Source: Enterococcus mundtii
GTDB lineage: Bacteria; Bacillota; Bacilli; Lactobacillales; Enterococcaceae
DNA: 64,000 nt
NCBI RefSeq assembly: GCF_002947535.1
Contig: NZ_PUAP01000004.1
Location: 38,144-102,143, forward strand
Direction: 5' to 3'
Positions 55,784 through 64,000 of this stretch are shown piece after piece. The notes beneath the pieces are model-generated. The model was not told the origin of the DNA. It saw only the letters and a program-made list of their open reading frames with translations, and did no database searches. The first letter of the stretch is position 1. Every line of letters starts with the position of its first letter. Position numbers and translations under genes: made by a program.

Positions 55784-57322
55784 ATGAATACGTTTATCGA
55801 AACGCTCAGTGAGAGAAAGGAAGAATTATTTGCAGCAACATTTCAGCACTTATCTATTTCATTGATTGCATTGTTGATTGCTGCAGTGATTGCGATCCCA
55901 CTTGCTATCTGGGTAGTGAACCATAAAAGAATGGCAGAATTCTTATTACAAGTAACGAGTGTCTTGCAAACCATTCCCTCACTTGCACTATTAGGATTAT
56001 TGATCCCATTTGTAGGGATCGGGACATTACCGGCGTTGATCGCTTTGATCTTATATGCCTTATTACCTATTTTTCAAAGCACGTATATAGGGTTAGCAGA
56101 AATCGATCCATCAATCGAAGAAGCCGCAGTTGCTTTTGGGATGTCTCGTTTTAGGCGGTTGATCAAAGTAGAGTTACCCATCGCGCTTCCTGTCATTATT
56201 TCAGGTATTCGCACAGCGTTAGTATTGATCATAGGAACAGCAACATTAGCAGCCTTGATCGGTGCGGGCGGGCTAGGAACATTTATCTTGTTAGGAATCG
56301 ATCGCAACACACCTGTTTTGACTTTGATCGGTGCAATCAGTTCCGCATTATTAGCCATTATTTTCAGTAGCCTGATCCGACTATTACAACATTTGAAACC
56401 ACGTTATACCATGATCACTTTAGGCTTGATTTTGACTTTAGTCGCAGGTGCTTCCATTTATCAAGCTGGTTTCTTGAAACAAGAGAAAATCACGATTGCT
56501 GGTAAACTCGGTGCAGAACCAGATATATTGATCCAGATGTATAAAGGATTGATTGAGGAAGAAACGGATGCAGAAGTCGAGTTAAAACCGAATTTTGGAA
56601 AAACTAGTTTTTTATTCAGTGCTTTAGAAAATAAACAAATCGATATTTATCCAGAGTTTACCGGAACAGTATTAGAGAGTTTGGTTACAGTTCCAGAATC
56701 AATCAAAGACCAAAAATTAACAAAAGAAGAAACTTATCTCGAGGCCAATAGATTGTTAAATGAACAGTTCACAATGACACTTCTAAGTCCAATGGCTTAT
56801 CAGAACACATATGCTCTTGCTGTCAAACGTGATTTCGCGGATGAACACCAACTAAAATCAATTTCTGATCTAGCTAAAATCGAGAACCAAATCAAAGCAG
56901 GGTTCACATTAGAATTTATCGACCGTGCGGATGGTTACAAAGGGATACAGGAACTGTATCAGTTGAATTTTCCGAGTGTTCAAAGCATGGAACCTAGTTT
57001 ACGTTATCAAGCAATTGATAATGGTGATGTGAATGTCGTTGATGCATATTCCACCGACAGTGAACTAAAACAATACGATTTAGTTGTCCTAGAAGATGAT
57101 CGAGGATTGTTCCCGACCTATCAAGGCGCACCATTGATGAATGAAGATTTTGCAAATGAACATCCAGAAGTGGTGGCTGCTTTAGAGAAACTTAGCGGTA
57201 AAATAACCGAAGAACAGATGCAAACAATGAATTATCAAGTCAATGTTGAGAAAAAACAACCAGCAGAAGTGGCACGACAATTTTTGGTTGACCAAGGTTT
57301 AGTGAAGGAGGATAACAATTGA
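55784..57322 (+). CDS. ABC importer permease fused to substrate-binding domain (EgtU/OpuCB-CC type)
   Basis: A 512-residue fusion. Residues 1-215 form a six-helix permease with the EAA loop [20 protein letters not shown]. Residues about 230-510 form an OpuAC-type binding domain placed outside the cell. The binding part has [18 protein letters not shown], the [10 protein letters not shown] segment, [19 protein letters not shown], and [15 protein letters not shown], which from memory closely resemble the ergothioneine importer EgtU of streptococci. Glycine betaine, carnitine or choline are the alternative substrates. AGGAAGG precedes the ATG; the ATPase gene overlaps by four bases. Confidence 0.88.
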   Translation: MNTFIETLSERKEELFAATFQHLSISLIALLIAAVIAIPLAIWVVNHKRMAEFLLQVTSVLQTIPSLALLGLLIPFVGIGTLPALIALILYALLPIFQSTYIGLAEIDPSIEEAAVAFGMSRFRRLIKVELPIALPVIISGIRTALVLIIGTATLAALIGAGGLGTFILLGIDRNTPVLTLIGAISSALLAIIFSSLIRLLQHLKPRYTMITLGLILTLVAGASIYQAGFLKQEKITIAGKLGAEPDILIQMYKGLIEEETDAEVELKPNFGKTSFLFSALENKQIDIYPEFTGTVLESLVTVPESIKDQKLTKEETYLEANRLLNEQFTMTLLSPMAYQNTYALAVKRDFADEHQLKSISDLAKIENQIKAGFTLEFIDRADGYKGIQELYQLNFPSVQSMEPSLRYQAIDNGDVNVVDAYSTDSELKQYDLVVLEDDRGLFPTYQGAPLMNEDFANEHPEVVAALEKLSGKITEEQMQTMNYQVNVEKKQPAEVARQFLVDQGLVKEDNN

Positions 57323-58266
57323 CCGAACTGATTGAATTTAAAAATGTCCATAAAATCTTTAACGACAAGTATGCAATTAGACAATTAGACCTTTCGATCA
57401 ATGAAGGAGAGATCTTCGTGTTGGTAGGTCCTTCTGGAAGTGGAAAGACGACTTCGCTAAAAATGATCAATGGACTCTCCTTACCGAGTGTGGGTGAGGT
57501 ATATTTCAAGGGTAAATCTTTAAAGAACTATAATTTACAAAAAATGCGTTGGCAAATGGGCTACGTATTGCAACAAATCGCATTGTTCCCAACCATGACT
57601 GTGAAACAGAATATTGAAGTGATCCCTGAAATGTTAGGGTGGGAAAAACAAAAACGATCCGAGACTTCGGATCAGTTGCTGACAAAAGTTGGTTTAGATC
57701 CAGAGGTTTATCGTGATCGAATGCCTCAAGAATTATCTGGAGGCGAGCAACAGCGTGTAGGGATCGTTCGGGCACTAGCAGCCAATCCTGAAGTAATCTT
57801 GATGGATGAACCTTTCAGTGCGTTGGATCCTCTTTCAAGAACTTCCTTGCAGGAGCTTGTTTTATCGCTTCACAAAGAATTAGGTACAACAATTGTTTTT
57901 GTTACGCATAACATGGAGGAGGCAATCAAATTAGGGGATCGGATCGCTGTGATGAAAGAAGGTGTATTGATTCAATGTGATACACCGGAGCGATTATTGA
58001 TGCATCCTGAAAATGACTTTGTTCGTAGTTTCTTCGAGGAATCGATCCAAGACAATGACCAGACAGTTGAACAACTTATTCTTGCTGGCTTTTTTGAGAA
58101 AGAGATCACTGAACAACGAGCAGTGATTCAGTTCGATGCACCATTGAAACAATTATTTGCTCAACTAGAAAAAGACGACAAAGTCAATATCTATAAACAC
58201 GAAATACTGATCGGTGAGATTTCTAGAGAAAATGTCTTTGCATTTTTAAGTGGTAAGCACATTTGA
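57319..58266 (+). CDS. ABC importer ATPase (EgtV/OpuCA type)
   Basis: A 315-residue ATPase. It has Walker [11 protein letters not shown], signature [16 protein letters not shown], Walker [14 protein letters not shown] and [15 protein letters not shown]-terminal part of about 70 residues follows, shorter than the paired CBS domains of OpuCA or OpuAA. Lack of a full CBS pair fits an importer not gated by osmotic strength. TTG start behind AGGAGG; overlaps the permease gene stop. Confidence 0.9.
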   Translation: MTELIEFKNVHKIFNDKYAIRQLDLSINEGEIFVLVGPSGSGKTTSLKMINGLSLPSVGEVYFKGKSLKNYNLQKMRWQMGYVLQQIALFPTMTVKQNIEVIPEMLGWEKQKRSETSDQLLTKVGLDPEVYRDRMPQELSGGEQQRVGIVRALAANPEVILMDEPFSALDPLSRTSLQELVLSLHKELGTTIVFVTHNMEEAIKLGDRIAVMKEGVLIQCDTPERLLMHPENDFVRSFFEESIQDNDQTVEQLILAGFFEKEITEQRAVIQFDAPLKQLFAQLEKDDKVNIYKHEILIGEISRENVFAFLSGKHI

Positions 58267-58683
58267 TTGTCTTAGACCATACTAGACAGACATGTGAGTC
58301 ATGAGTTGTTAGTATAACTCTTATCGAAAAAATACTAAATCAGTTAAAGTTATTTAAAAATCATTAGAATAACAAATATACGAATGATCGAATAAAAGCA
58401 TTGATTTCCCTGTGCTTTTACTCGATCATTTATTATTACTAATATTATTTAATTAAAAAATTAAAAATATCTCACGTTATCTTCATTTTCTTATAGACAT
58501 AAGGTGATTTATATTTTAAAATTATGATTAAGTAATAGTACATACATTTTTTATGAAATCGTGTTTCAAAGATAACTTTAAAAAAAATTGAATATTAATA
58601 TCAGAAAAAAAGCAAGAAGATACAGACGGGGTGTTATTTTTTTGTTTATTACTGTGCTTTTTTATTAGATTTGGGGGAGTAAA
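58267..58683 (+). other. Intergenic region with terminator, before the Mga-like genes
   Basis: About 420 bases. A terminator lies at 58383-58430 (AATGATCGAATAAAAGCA with its near-mirror). The remaining 250 bases are very AT-rich and hold the leader of the first Mga-like gene. No reading frame of interest. Confidence 0.6.
58383..58435 (+). terminator. Intrinsic terminator of the ABC importer operon
   Basis: An 18-bp stem with one mismatch (AATGATCGA...AAAGCA with TGCTTT...TCGATCATT) followed by a short T-rich stretch. Confidence 0.82.
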
Positions 58684-60168
58684 ATGAAAGGAATATTAAA
58701 TAAACAAAGTACAAGGCAATTAGCATTATTAGAATTGCTATGGGAGAATGAATGGTTGACCGTGTCGAAAATTGTCCAAGTCATCGGGGGAGTCGAAAAG
58801 ACGATACGAACGGATATCAAACATTTGAATGAAATAATCAAACCGCTTAAAATCGAAACATCTTTTAAACACGGTGTTTTCTTGGATAAAACACTTGGGG
58901 TCTCAAAGACACATCTTTATTCGTTGTTTTTACAAAACTGCATCGAATGTCAGATCATCGAAGAGATTTTTATCAATCCGAATCTTTCTAAAGGGGAGTT
59001 ATGTGATCGCCTGTTTATCTCGGAGACACAGTTGAATCGCTTGCTGACAAAGCTAAATTCAGTTTTAGATAAATTTTCAATACGAATCAGTCATGAATTG
59101 ACGATTGAAGGTTCAGAGATAAATATTCGTAAATTATTTGCTAGTTTGATGTATGAAAAATATCTTTCACCGGAAACCCTTCTTTTAAAGGAAGAGTTCG
59201 AATTGATCGATCGATTGATCCAATGTTTTTATGAGGAAAACGTAACGATTATTGAAGTGAACGACCAGCATCATTTTTTGTTGAATAAAATACATTTAAA
59301 AGTACTAGCTGCGTTATACCGATGTAAGCAAGGAGTTTTTATAGAAAGAAAAGAAACTGTTTTTAACTATAAAACTATTTTGAATGACGGAGAGTTAAAA
59401 CGTAAATGTCAAGAATGCTTTGAAATAGAACTAAACGAAGACATATTATACAACTTGTTTGCTAACTATTGCGAACCTTTCAAAGTGACCAGTGCTTGTC
59501 AACAGCTAGGTATTGAGCAATCATCATTACATAGTAAAATTGAACGGCTGATCAAAGATTTATCTAAACGATTCAATATTGAATGTTCCTATAGTGATAC
59601 ATTGATTGAAGACATTTTATGGAGTAGTTTTCGAATCACTGGTCCAACGTTCATTTTGAACAACGTGATCGAAGAATTTGTTTTAGAATTAATGGGTGAG
59701 AATCAAGCGATCATGGTTGAACTAAGAGAGTGTTTTGCAGAAATCTATGAAGATCTTGAACTTAAACCCTTTGATATAAAAAATATGGTGTATCAATCGA
59801 TATATAGTTTGGTTACTCAGTGGTCTGATTTTCGCATTGAGATGAAAAAGTCCCATCAGATCAAAGCAGCTTTGATCTTGGATGTCCCGATCGGTCATTT
59901 GCGTATGTTAAAAGAAGAAATCGAAATGCATTTTAGAAGTACATATTCCGTCGATATCTTGTCACCATTTGATTTGTTTAGCCAAACTAAATTAGAACAG
60001 TATGACTGTGTGTTGACAGATGTTTTTACCATACGAGGGTCCATCGAACAATCGAGGGTCATTGGGATTCCACATTATTTCGATAATGAGTTCATTAATA
60101 AATTACATACTTTTATTATAAACAGAAAAGAAAGTATCCAGTTATTTAGAAAAGAACTAGTGATGTAA
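58684..60168 (+). CDS. Mga-family transcriptional regulator 1
   Basis: A 494-residue stand-alone regulator of the Mga/AtxA type. The N-terminal winged HTHs include LLENEWLTVSKIVQVIGGVE (about 20-40) with KTIRTDIKHLNEI, and a second HTH near 100-125 (LSKGELCDRLFISETQLNRL). The central PRD-like region spans about 160-390. The C-terminal EIIB-like domain has MLKEEIEMHFRST and the CVLTD strand. PTS phosphorylation of His residues usually tunes this family. It is similar throughout to its neighbour at 60499. TGGGGGAG precedes the ATG. It probably controls the downstream surface cassette. Confidence 0.88.
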   Translation: MKGILNKQSTRQLALLELLWENEWLTVSKIVQVIGGVEKTIRTDIKHLNEIIKPLKIETSFKHGVFLDKTLGVSKTHLYSLFLQNCIECQIIEEIFINPNLSKGELCDRLFISETQLNRLLTKLNSVLDKFSIRISHELTIEGSEINIRKLFASLMYEKYLSPETLLLKEEFELIDRLIQCFYEENVTIIEVNDQHHFLLNKIHLKVLAALYRCKQGVFIERKETVFNYKTILNDGELKRKCQECFEIELNEDILYNLFANYCEPFKVTSACQQLGIEQSSLHSKIERLIKDLSKRFNIECSYSDTLIEDILWSSFRITGPTFILNNVIEEFVLELMGENQAIMVELRECFAEIYEDLELKPFDIKNMVYQSIYSLVTQWSDFRIEMKKSHQIKAALILDVPIGHLRMLKEEIEMHFRSTYSVDILSPFDLFSQTKLEQYDCVLTDVFTIRGSIEQSRVIGIPHYFDNEFINKLHTFIINRKESIQLFRKELVM

Positions 60169-60498
60169 TATTTTTTTTAATCCAATTTATTAGATATGCC
60201 TAAACTGGCATATCTTTTCTTGTTCTTAAGTGATAAAAAGAGGATAAAGTTATTGGTAAATGAACACTTTGAAAACGATTGTAACTATATGAGTCACTGG
60301 AAAAAAGAAAATAATTTATTTTTTTAACTATACCAATTTTTTTAATGTTAGAATTCTTGACATTATCAACACATTTCTCTTTGAGTTTTAGCGTTATTTT
60401 ACCAAGCAGTCGGTAGATAGAGATTATTTTTAGATAAATCACTATGTTAAAAATAATGTAGATGTTCAATATTTTTTGTTTGGAGAGGTGGAAATGAA
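60169..60498 (+). other. Intergenic region between the two Mga-like genes
   Basis: 330 bases. It holds a terminator at 60192-60221 (AGATATGCC with GGCATATCT, then TTTTCTT), then AT-rich sequence that should carry the promoter of regulator 2. The two regulators are therefore separate transcripts. Confidence 0.65.
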
Positions 60499-61971
60499 AT
60501 GAGAGAAATCTTAGATGGACGTCTGAAACGTCAGTTGAAGATTTTGGAAATATTATGGGATACTCAGTGGATGACGACAGCTGAATTGGCCGAAATAATC
60601 GAAAGCTCAGAAAAAACAACCAGAAATGATCTTTCACAAATCAATGAGATGATCGCACCACTAACGATTGAAACCTCCTTTAGATCAGGAGTATTGCTAA
60701 AGAAAAATCTGAAGACACCGAAAGCATTCATCTATTCAAAAATTTTGAGTAAAAGTTTAGAGTATACATTACTTGAAACATTGTTTTTTAGGAAAGTAAG
60801 TTCAAAAGACGATCTAAGTGATAGTTTATATATATCTGAAACACAAGTATCACGTATTATCAATCGAATCAACCAAGTGATCAGTAAATATGATTTTAAA
60901 ATCAATAATCATCTCGAAATTGTAGGCAATGAAGGGAATATTAGGGATTTTTTTTCTGCTTTCTTTGCAGAAAAATATAATTTACCTGAGAATTTAATGG
61001 AAATCGATGATATTGCTCTGATCACTGATATCATCGAAGTATTTGTAAAAGAGAATACGATTTGGGCATTAGTCAATAATGACAACCATTTGTTTTTAGG
61101 AAATATGAAATTCCACTTGTTTATCTGTTTTATCCGTTTGCAACAAGGGTATAAATTGATAACGAGGAACGTCCCTTTTATTTTTCAACATTTCGCAAAT
61201 GAAACAGAACTATTAGGACGTATCAATGAAAATTTTGCTGTCCATTTAAAAGAAGAAAACCTCCAGCAACTTTTCTATGAGTTTTACCAACCGATTCATC
61301 CAACTTTACGGCTACAGTATTTAAACGTCCAAGTTGATGCAGTAAATCAAAAAAATAAACTTAATCAAGTAATAGGATACTTAGAAAATAAGTTTGGTAT
61401 AGTTTGTGAGAATCGCGATCAATTGATTCATGACATTTATTGGACCACCATGAATATGGTAAAACCGACCTATATTTTACATAATAAGAAACGAGAATTT
61501 TTTCAAAACGTAAAAAGAGACAGTCCGACACTGGTCAAAGATTTAGAAGAGCGATTTTTTGAGATTTATCAGACGTTAGGATCTGCCTTTCATAACTATA
61601 TAGATGAAATGATCCATCAATCCGTCTTCAAGTTATTAACTTCTTGGTCAGATCTATGGATACAAGTACGTAAACAAAAAATAAAACTTCATGTCGCATT
61701 GTTATTAGATAGCTCTTATGACCATATGCGTATGCTCAAAGAGGAAATCAAGTTTTATTTTCGCCATAATATCAACATAGAGATTCTCAACCCTGCGACA
61801 AAAATACAAAATGATTATTTACAAAAGTTTGATTGCCTCCTGACAGATATCTATTCCAATGACTATTTTGAAGTACCTACTCTTGGAATTTCCAACTATT
61901 TGGACGAAGCGATCATTGATAAATTAGTCGAGTACTATCACATCAAAGTAGACGAACTTGCTGAGATATGA
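60499..61971 (+). CDS. Mga-family transcriptional regulator 2
   Basis: A 490-residue paralogue of regulator 1 with the same plan. The first HTH is ILWDTQWMTTAELAEIIESS with KTTRNDLSQINEM, the second near 100-125 (SKDDLSDSLYISETQVSRI). A PRD-like middle and a C-terminal EIIB-like end (MLKEEIKFYFRHN, CLLTDIY) follow. GGAGAGGTGG lies 8 bases before ATG 60499; an out-of-frame ATG at 60494 hits a stop at once. It lies directly before the LPXTG gene, so it is the nearest candidate activator of that cassette. Confidence 0.88.
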   Translation: MREILDGRLKRQLKILEILWDTQWMTTAELAEIIESSEKTTRNDLSQINEMIAPLTIETSFRSGVLLKKNLKTPKAFIYSKILSKSLEYTLLETLFFRKVSSKDDLSDSLYISETQVSRIINRINQVISKYDFKINNHLEIVGNEGNIRDFFSAFFAEKYNLPENLMEIDDIALITDIIEVFVKENTIWALVNNDNHLFLGNMKFHLFICFIRLQQGYKLITRNVPFIFQHFANETELLGRINENFAVHLKEENLQQLFYEFYQPIHPTLRLQYLNVQVDAVNQKNKLNQVIGYLENKFGIVCENRDQLIHDIYWTTMNMVKPTYILHNKKREFFQNVKRDSPTLVKDLEERFFEIYQTLGSAFHNYIDEMIHQSVFKLLTSWSDLWIQVRKQKIKLHVALLLDSSYDHMRMLKEEIKFYFRHNINIEILNPATKIQNDYLQKFDCLLTDIYSNDYFEVPTLGISNYLDEAIIDKLVEYYHIKVDELAEI

Positions 61972-62324
61972 TCGGCTATGTAAAAAATCAGTAAGCAATT
62001 GTATCCAGATCGTTTATTCTATTCCGAGATACATTACTCAATTATTTCTTTTGTAGGGAATTATTAGGAAAAGTTCAAACTGATTGGTTAAAATAATATG
62101 TTATTAAAAAAATACCCTCTTCTTGAGAACGCTATAATGCTATCTTATCACTGTTATATATGGGAGAATGGTTAGTTATCGTAAGCGTAGTTTGTATTTA
62201 GCACTAAAATAAATAACTACATATTCTTATTTTATTTACCAAACTGGCGGTAAAACTTGGTTTTAAAAGTGCTGGTTTTTTAAGGATAATTGTTTTGTGG
62301 GAATCGTGTCGTTTACATTAGGAG
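61972..62324 (+). promoter_or_regulatory. Regulatory region of the right-end surface cassette
   Basis: Roughly 350 bases without a gene. TATAAT at 62133-62138 has no recognisable -35, as expected of activator-dependent promoters. A small stem TAAAAC/GTTTTA at about 62250-62270 and a T-run form a leader. Mga-type binding sites are too degenerate to point out by eye. Confidence 0.45.
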
Positions 62325-62687
62325 GTGAAGGGTAAGATAAAAAAGACGATGTATTACATGATAGGTGTGTTGATGTTATGCGTTATGAGCCCAACTGTCT
62401 ATCATGCTCAACAATCAGAAACACAAACAGTTCATGTCGAAGCAACGATCGGTGATTTAGGTAATAGTTCCGAAAATCAAGACGACACAGGGCAGAGTAC
62501 CCAAAATGAAGAACAACAAGCTACAGGTCCAGTATCAAACAAAAGTAAAGGTTCTTCCTCTAATTTCCCACAAACTGGGGAACGTTTGACCAATGGAATT
62601 GCTCTGATCGGTTTATTGCTTACTCTTTTTTCGATAGGATCGTTTTATACATTCAATCAAAAAGAAGAACGACTACAAAAAATTTAG
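62325..62687 (+). CDS. Small LPXTG-type wall-anchored protein (FPQTG), start codon uncertain
   Basis: A precursor of about 117-120 residues. Signal segment (MYYMIGVLMLCVMSPTVYHA), an acidic Gln/Ser/Asn-rich middle, then sorting motif FPQTG, a hydrophobic stretch and basic tail. AGGAGGT at 62320-62326 would best serve a start near 62337, but the codon there is ATA, followed by AAA-AAG-ACG. The only standard in-frame choices are GTG 62325, which overlaps that ribosome site, or ATG 62349, too far downstream. Paralogous in layout to the LPKTG protein at 6323. Confidence 0.78.
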   Translation: MKGKIKKTMYYMIGVLMLCVMSPTVYHAQQSETQTVHVEATIGDLGNSSENQDDTGQSTQNEEQQATGPVSNKSKGSSSNFPQTGERLTNGIALIGLLLTLFSIGSFYTFNQKEERLQKI

Positions 62688-62728
62688 TGAAATAATATAG
62701 ATTATTTCAGCAAGGAGAGAAATTTAAT

Positions 62729-63331
62729 ATGAAGAAGCTAAGTAATTTAGCGATTGTATCTACTATCTTATTAGGCGGCTTGGGACTTGGGTCATTGAAT
62801 GCTGCCGCCAACGACTTAGGGTGGATCCCTGGACAACCAGACAATACACCGGGTCAAACAATCAAAGGTGATGACCAAGCAGATGTTCAAGTTTCAGGTT
62901 GGATCGGAGAGTGGGATCCTGTTGATCCGGAAGATAAGCGCTATATCGATATCACGATCCCTACGACTGTGAGATATGCGAATACGATGGCAGAAGATGG
63001 TACCCCGCAACCAGAGATCGTTTCACCTTTATATGCAATGACAAATAATTCAACTTCACATAGAGTGATGATCGAAGTAGATAGTTTTGCGGAGACAAGC
63101 TCAACTGGAATCACTCAAGACTTGTTCTTTACACCATTAAATGAAGCGGCTGTTCGTCTACAAAGCTCTTCCGGACAATTCTTGAATACTCGTACTTACT
63201 TGACAACGATCGAAACAGGGCAAACAAAATCCTTGAAATTTGAAGGAGCGATCACTTCGGCATTCCAACAAGATGTTATTGTGACACCTGCATACACGAT
63301 GTCATTCCATTTTTCTGCACTAGCTAACTGA
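62729..63331 (+). CDS. Secreted ITNxS-domain surface protein (paralogue of 5559)
   Basis: A 200-residue exported protein: signal peptide 1-28, a Pro/Gly linker, then a beta-rich domain from about residue 70. The domain contains YIDITIPTTVRYANT, the AMTNNSTSHRVMIEVDSF turn and LKFEGAI, and ends in MSFHFSAL. These match the order and spacing of the domains in the 2806 and 5559 proteins. There is no sortase or WxL motif. AAGGAGAG precedes the ATG. It lies between the FPQTG protein and the membrane-anchored ectodomain protein. Confidence 0.78.
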   Translation: MKKLSNLAIVSTILLGGLGLGSLNAAANDLGWIPGQPDNTPGQTIKGDDQADVQVSGWIGEWDPVDPEDKRYIDITIPTTVRYANTMAEDGTPQPEIVSPLYAMTNNSTSHRVMIEVDSFAETSSTGITQDLFFTPLNEAAVRLQSSSGQFLNTRTYLTTIETGQTKSLKFEGAITSAFQQDVIVTPAYTMSFHFSALAN

Positions 63332-63377
63332 TCTAAACACAGTTAATGAGTATCCCATTACCTAGTTTAGCAGAAAG

Positions 63378-63398
63378 AGTCTGAATGACAGACTTTTT
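63378..63398 (+). terminator. Small terminator or attenuator inside the cassette
   Basis: The stem AGTCTG/CAGACT with a 5-base loop and five T lies between the secreted protein and the ectodomain protein genes. It may lower expression of the latter. Confidence 0.6.
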
Positions 63399-63429
63399 AG
63401 TTATAAATTGAGAAAGGAGGTTGAGAAAA

Positions 63430-63954
63430 ATGGCACATAGTAACAATATTGATAAAAAGAATCATAGTAAAAAGAAGAGAACTTATATCTTATTTTCCTT
63501 GCTTCTCGTATGTCTTGTAGCAGGGATTGGCGGATATTTTTATTTTAATCAATCTCCTCCTCAAGTAGTGACAGGATTGCCTGATTTAGATGATAATCTG
63601 ACAAGATTGAGTAATGAAGATATTTTGAAAGCAATGCAAGACCAAGTGGATAAAGATAAAATGCGTATTCTTTTAAAACATGATATTGAAGTCGACGCAG
63701 AAGGAAAAGCAAGTGTCGATGTTCGTAATAATGGCCAGAATGCTTTCAGTATCCAAGTAGAATACTATCTAGCATCAAACAATAAACAATTGTATAAATC
63801 AGGATTGATTCCTCCAAACAACCGAATAGACTCTATCTCTTTTGAGAATCTACCTGATGATGGCAGCCATGATGTTAGGATTTTATACAATATTTATAAC
63901 GAAGAAAAATTGGTCAATACAACAACGATCGACGGTACGATAACCGTTAGTTGA
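63430..63954 (+). CDS. Single-helix membrane-anchored ectodomain protein (paralogue of 4965)
   Basis: A 174-residue protein with a basic head (KKNHSKKKR), one membrane helix (about residues 22-42) and an ectodomain of about 130 residues. The ectodomain includes LSNEDILKAMQDQVDKDKMR, ASVDVRNNGQNAFSIQVEYY and LYKSGLIPPNNRIDSI. The match to the 4965 protein is in the same places. Start 63430 has AGGAGG about 9 bases upstream; the in-frame TTG 63421 is too close. The cassette probably continues beyond the window. Confidence 0.75.
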   Translation: MAHSNNIDKKNHSKKKRTYILFSLLLVCLVAGIGGYFYFNQSPPQVVTGLPDLDDNLTRLSNEDILKAMQDQVDKDKMRILLKHDIEVDAEGKASVDVRNNGQNAFSIQVEYYLASNNKQLYKSGLIPPNNRIDSISFENLPDDGSHDVRILYNIYNEEKLVNTTTIDGTITVS

Positions 63955-64000
63955 TCGCTGATTGAAGTTAACATAAAATAAAAACTGGAAGGCTTCGAAA

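Overview
The window reads as chromosome of a low-GC Lactobacillales bacterium, almost certainly an Enterococcus. The grounds are low-GC codon use, strong AGGAGG-type ribosome binding sites, and a core-gene order typical of the group (rbgA-rnhB-dprA-topA-trmFO-xerC-hslV-hslU-codY; parE-parC; pflB-pflA-ppaC-DUF1803 gene). Cell-wall-anchored surface proteins sit next to Mga-type and agr-type regulators. The species cannot be fixed by eye; the E. faecium/hirae/durans/mundtii side of the genus is a guess. I saw no rRNA, tRNA, CRISPR array, intact insertion sequence or prophage.

Layout. (1) 1-7.7 kb is an AT-rich accessory region. It holds the 3' end of an agr-like histidine kinase and its LytTR response regulator, several tiny membrane-peptide genes, and a surface-protein operon: a BspA-type leucine-rich-repeat protein, a membrane-anchored ectodomain protein, a secreted beta-rich protein and a small LPXTG protein. 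A decayed stretch and a lipoprotein gene follow. (2) 7.9-22.3 kb is mostly housekeeping: YitT, MazG-like/cca, NhaP-type antiporter, ABC-F ATPase, thyA-folA, degV, GDSL lipase-YpmS-msrA-yozE, and signal peptidase I. (3) 22.4-25.7 kb is a small accessory patch with a VOC protein, a secreted protein divergent from an XRE-type membrane regulator, a decayed stretch and a phosphotransferase. (4) 25.8-48.4 kb is core: DNA maintenance and topology, tRNA modification, HslUV protease, CodY, PlsY, topoisomerase IV, pyruvate formate-lyase and its activase, and Mn-pyrophosphatase. (5) 48.5-58.3 kb is mixed: membrane proteins of unknown role, a hydrolase, a LacI-family regulator, an oxidoreductase, a second YitT, a candidate short RNA, a gene with two LexA boxes in its promoter, and an osmolyte/ergothioneine-type ABC importer. 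(6) 58.6-64 kb has two tandem Mga-family regulators followed by a second surface-protein cassette that runs to the window edge.

How the parts fit. The two ends carry cassettes built from the same three parts: a short LPXTG protein, a secreted protein with a shared domain I call the 'ITNxS' domain, and a protein with one N-terminal membrane helix and an Ig-like-sized ectodomain. The left cassette also carries the ITNxS domain fused to leucine-rich repeats. One cassette lies beside an agr-like two-component system, the other beside two Mga-like regulators. I read them as two copies of one surface-assembly system under different control. The gene content resembles WxL-type surface operons, but no canonical WxL motif pair is present.

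The sharpest regulatory signal is at 55.37-55.41 kb. Two CGAAC-N4-GTTCG-type LexA operators flank the -10 of a good promoter, which drives a 71-residue membrane protein, a likely SOS-induced gene of unknown function. Just upstream, a promoter and terminator only about 60 bases apart bound a candidate small RNA with a C-rich loop.
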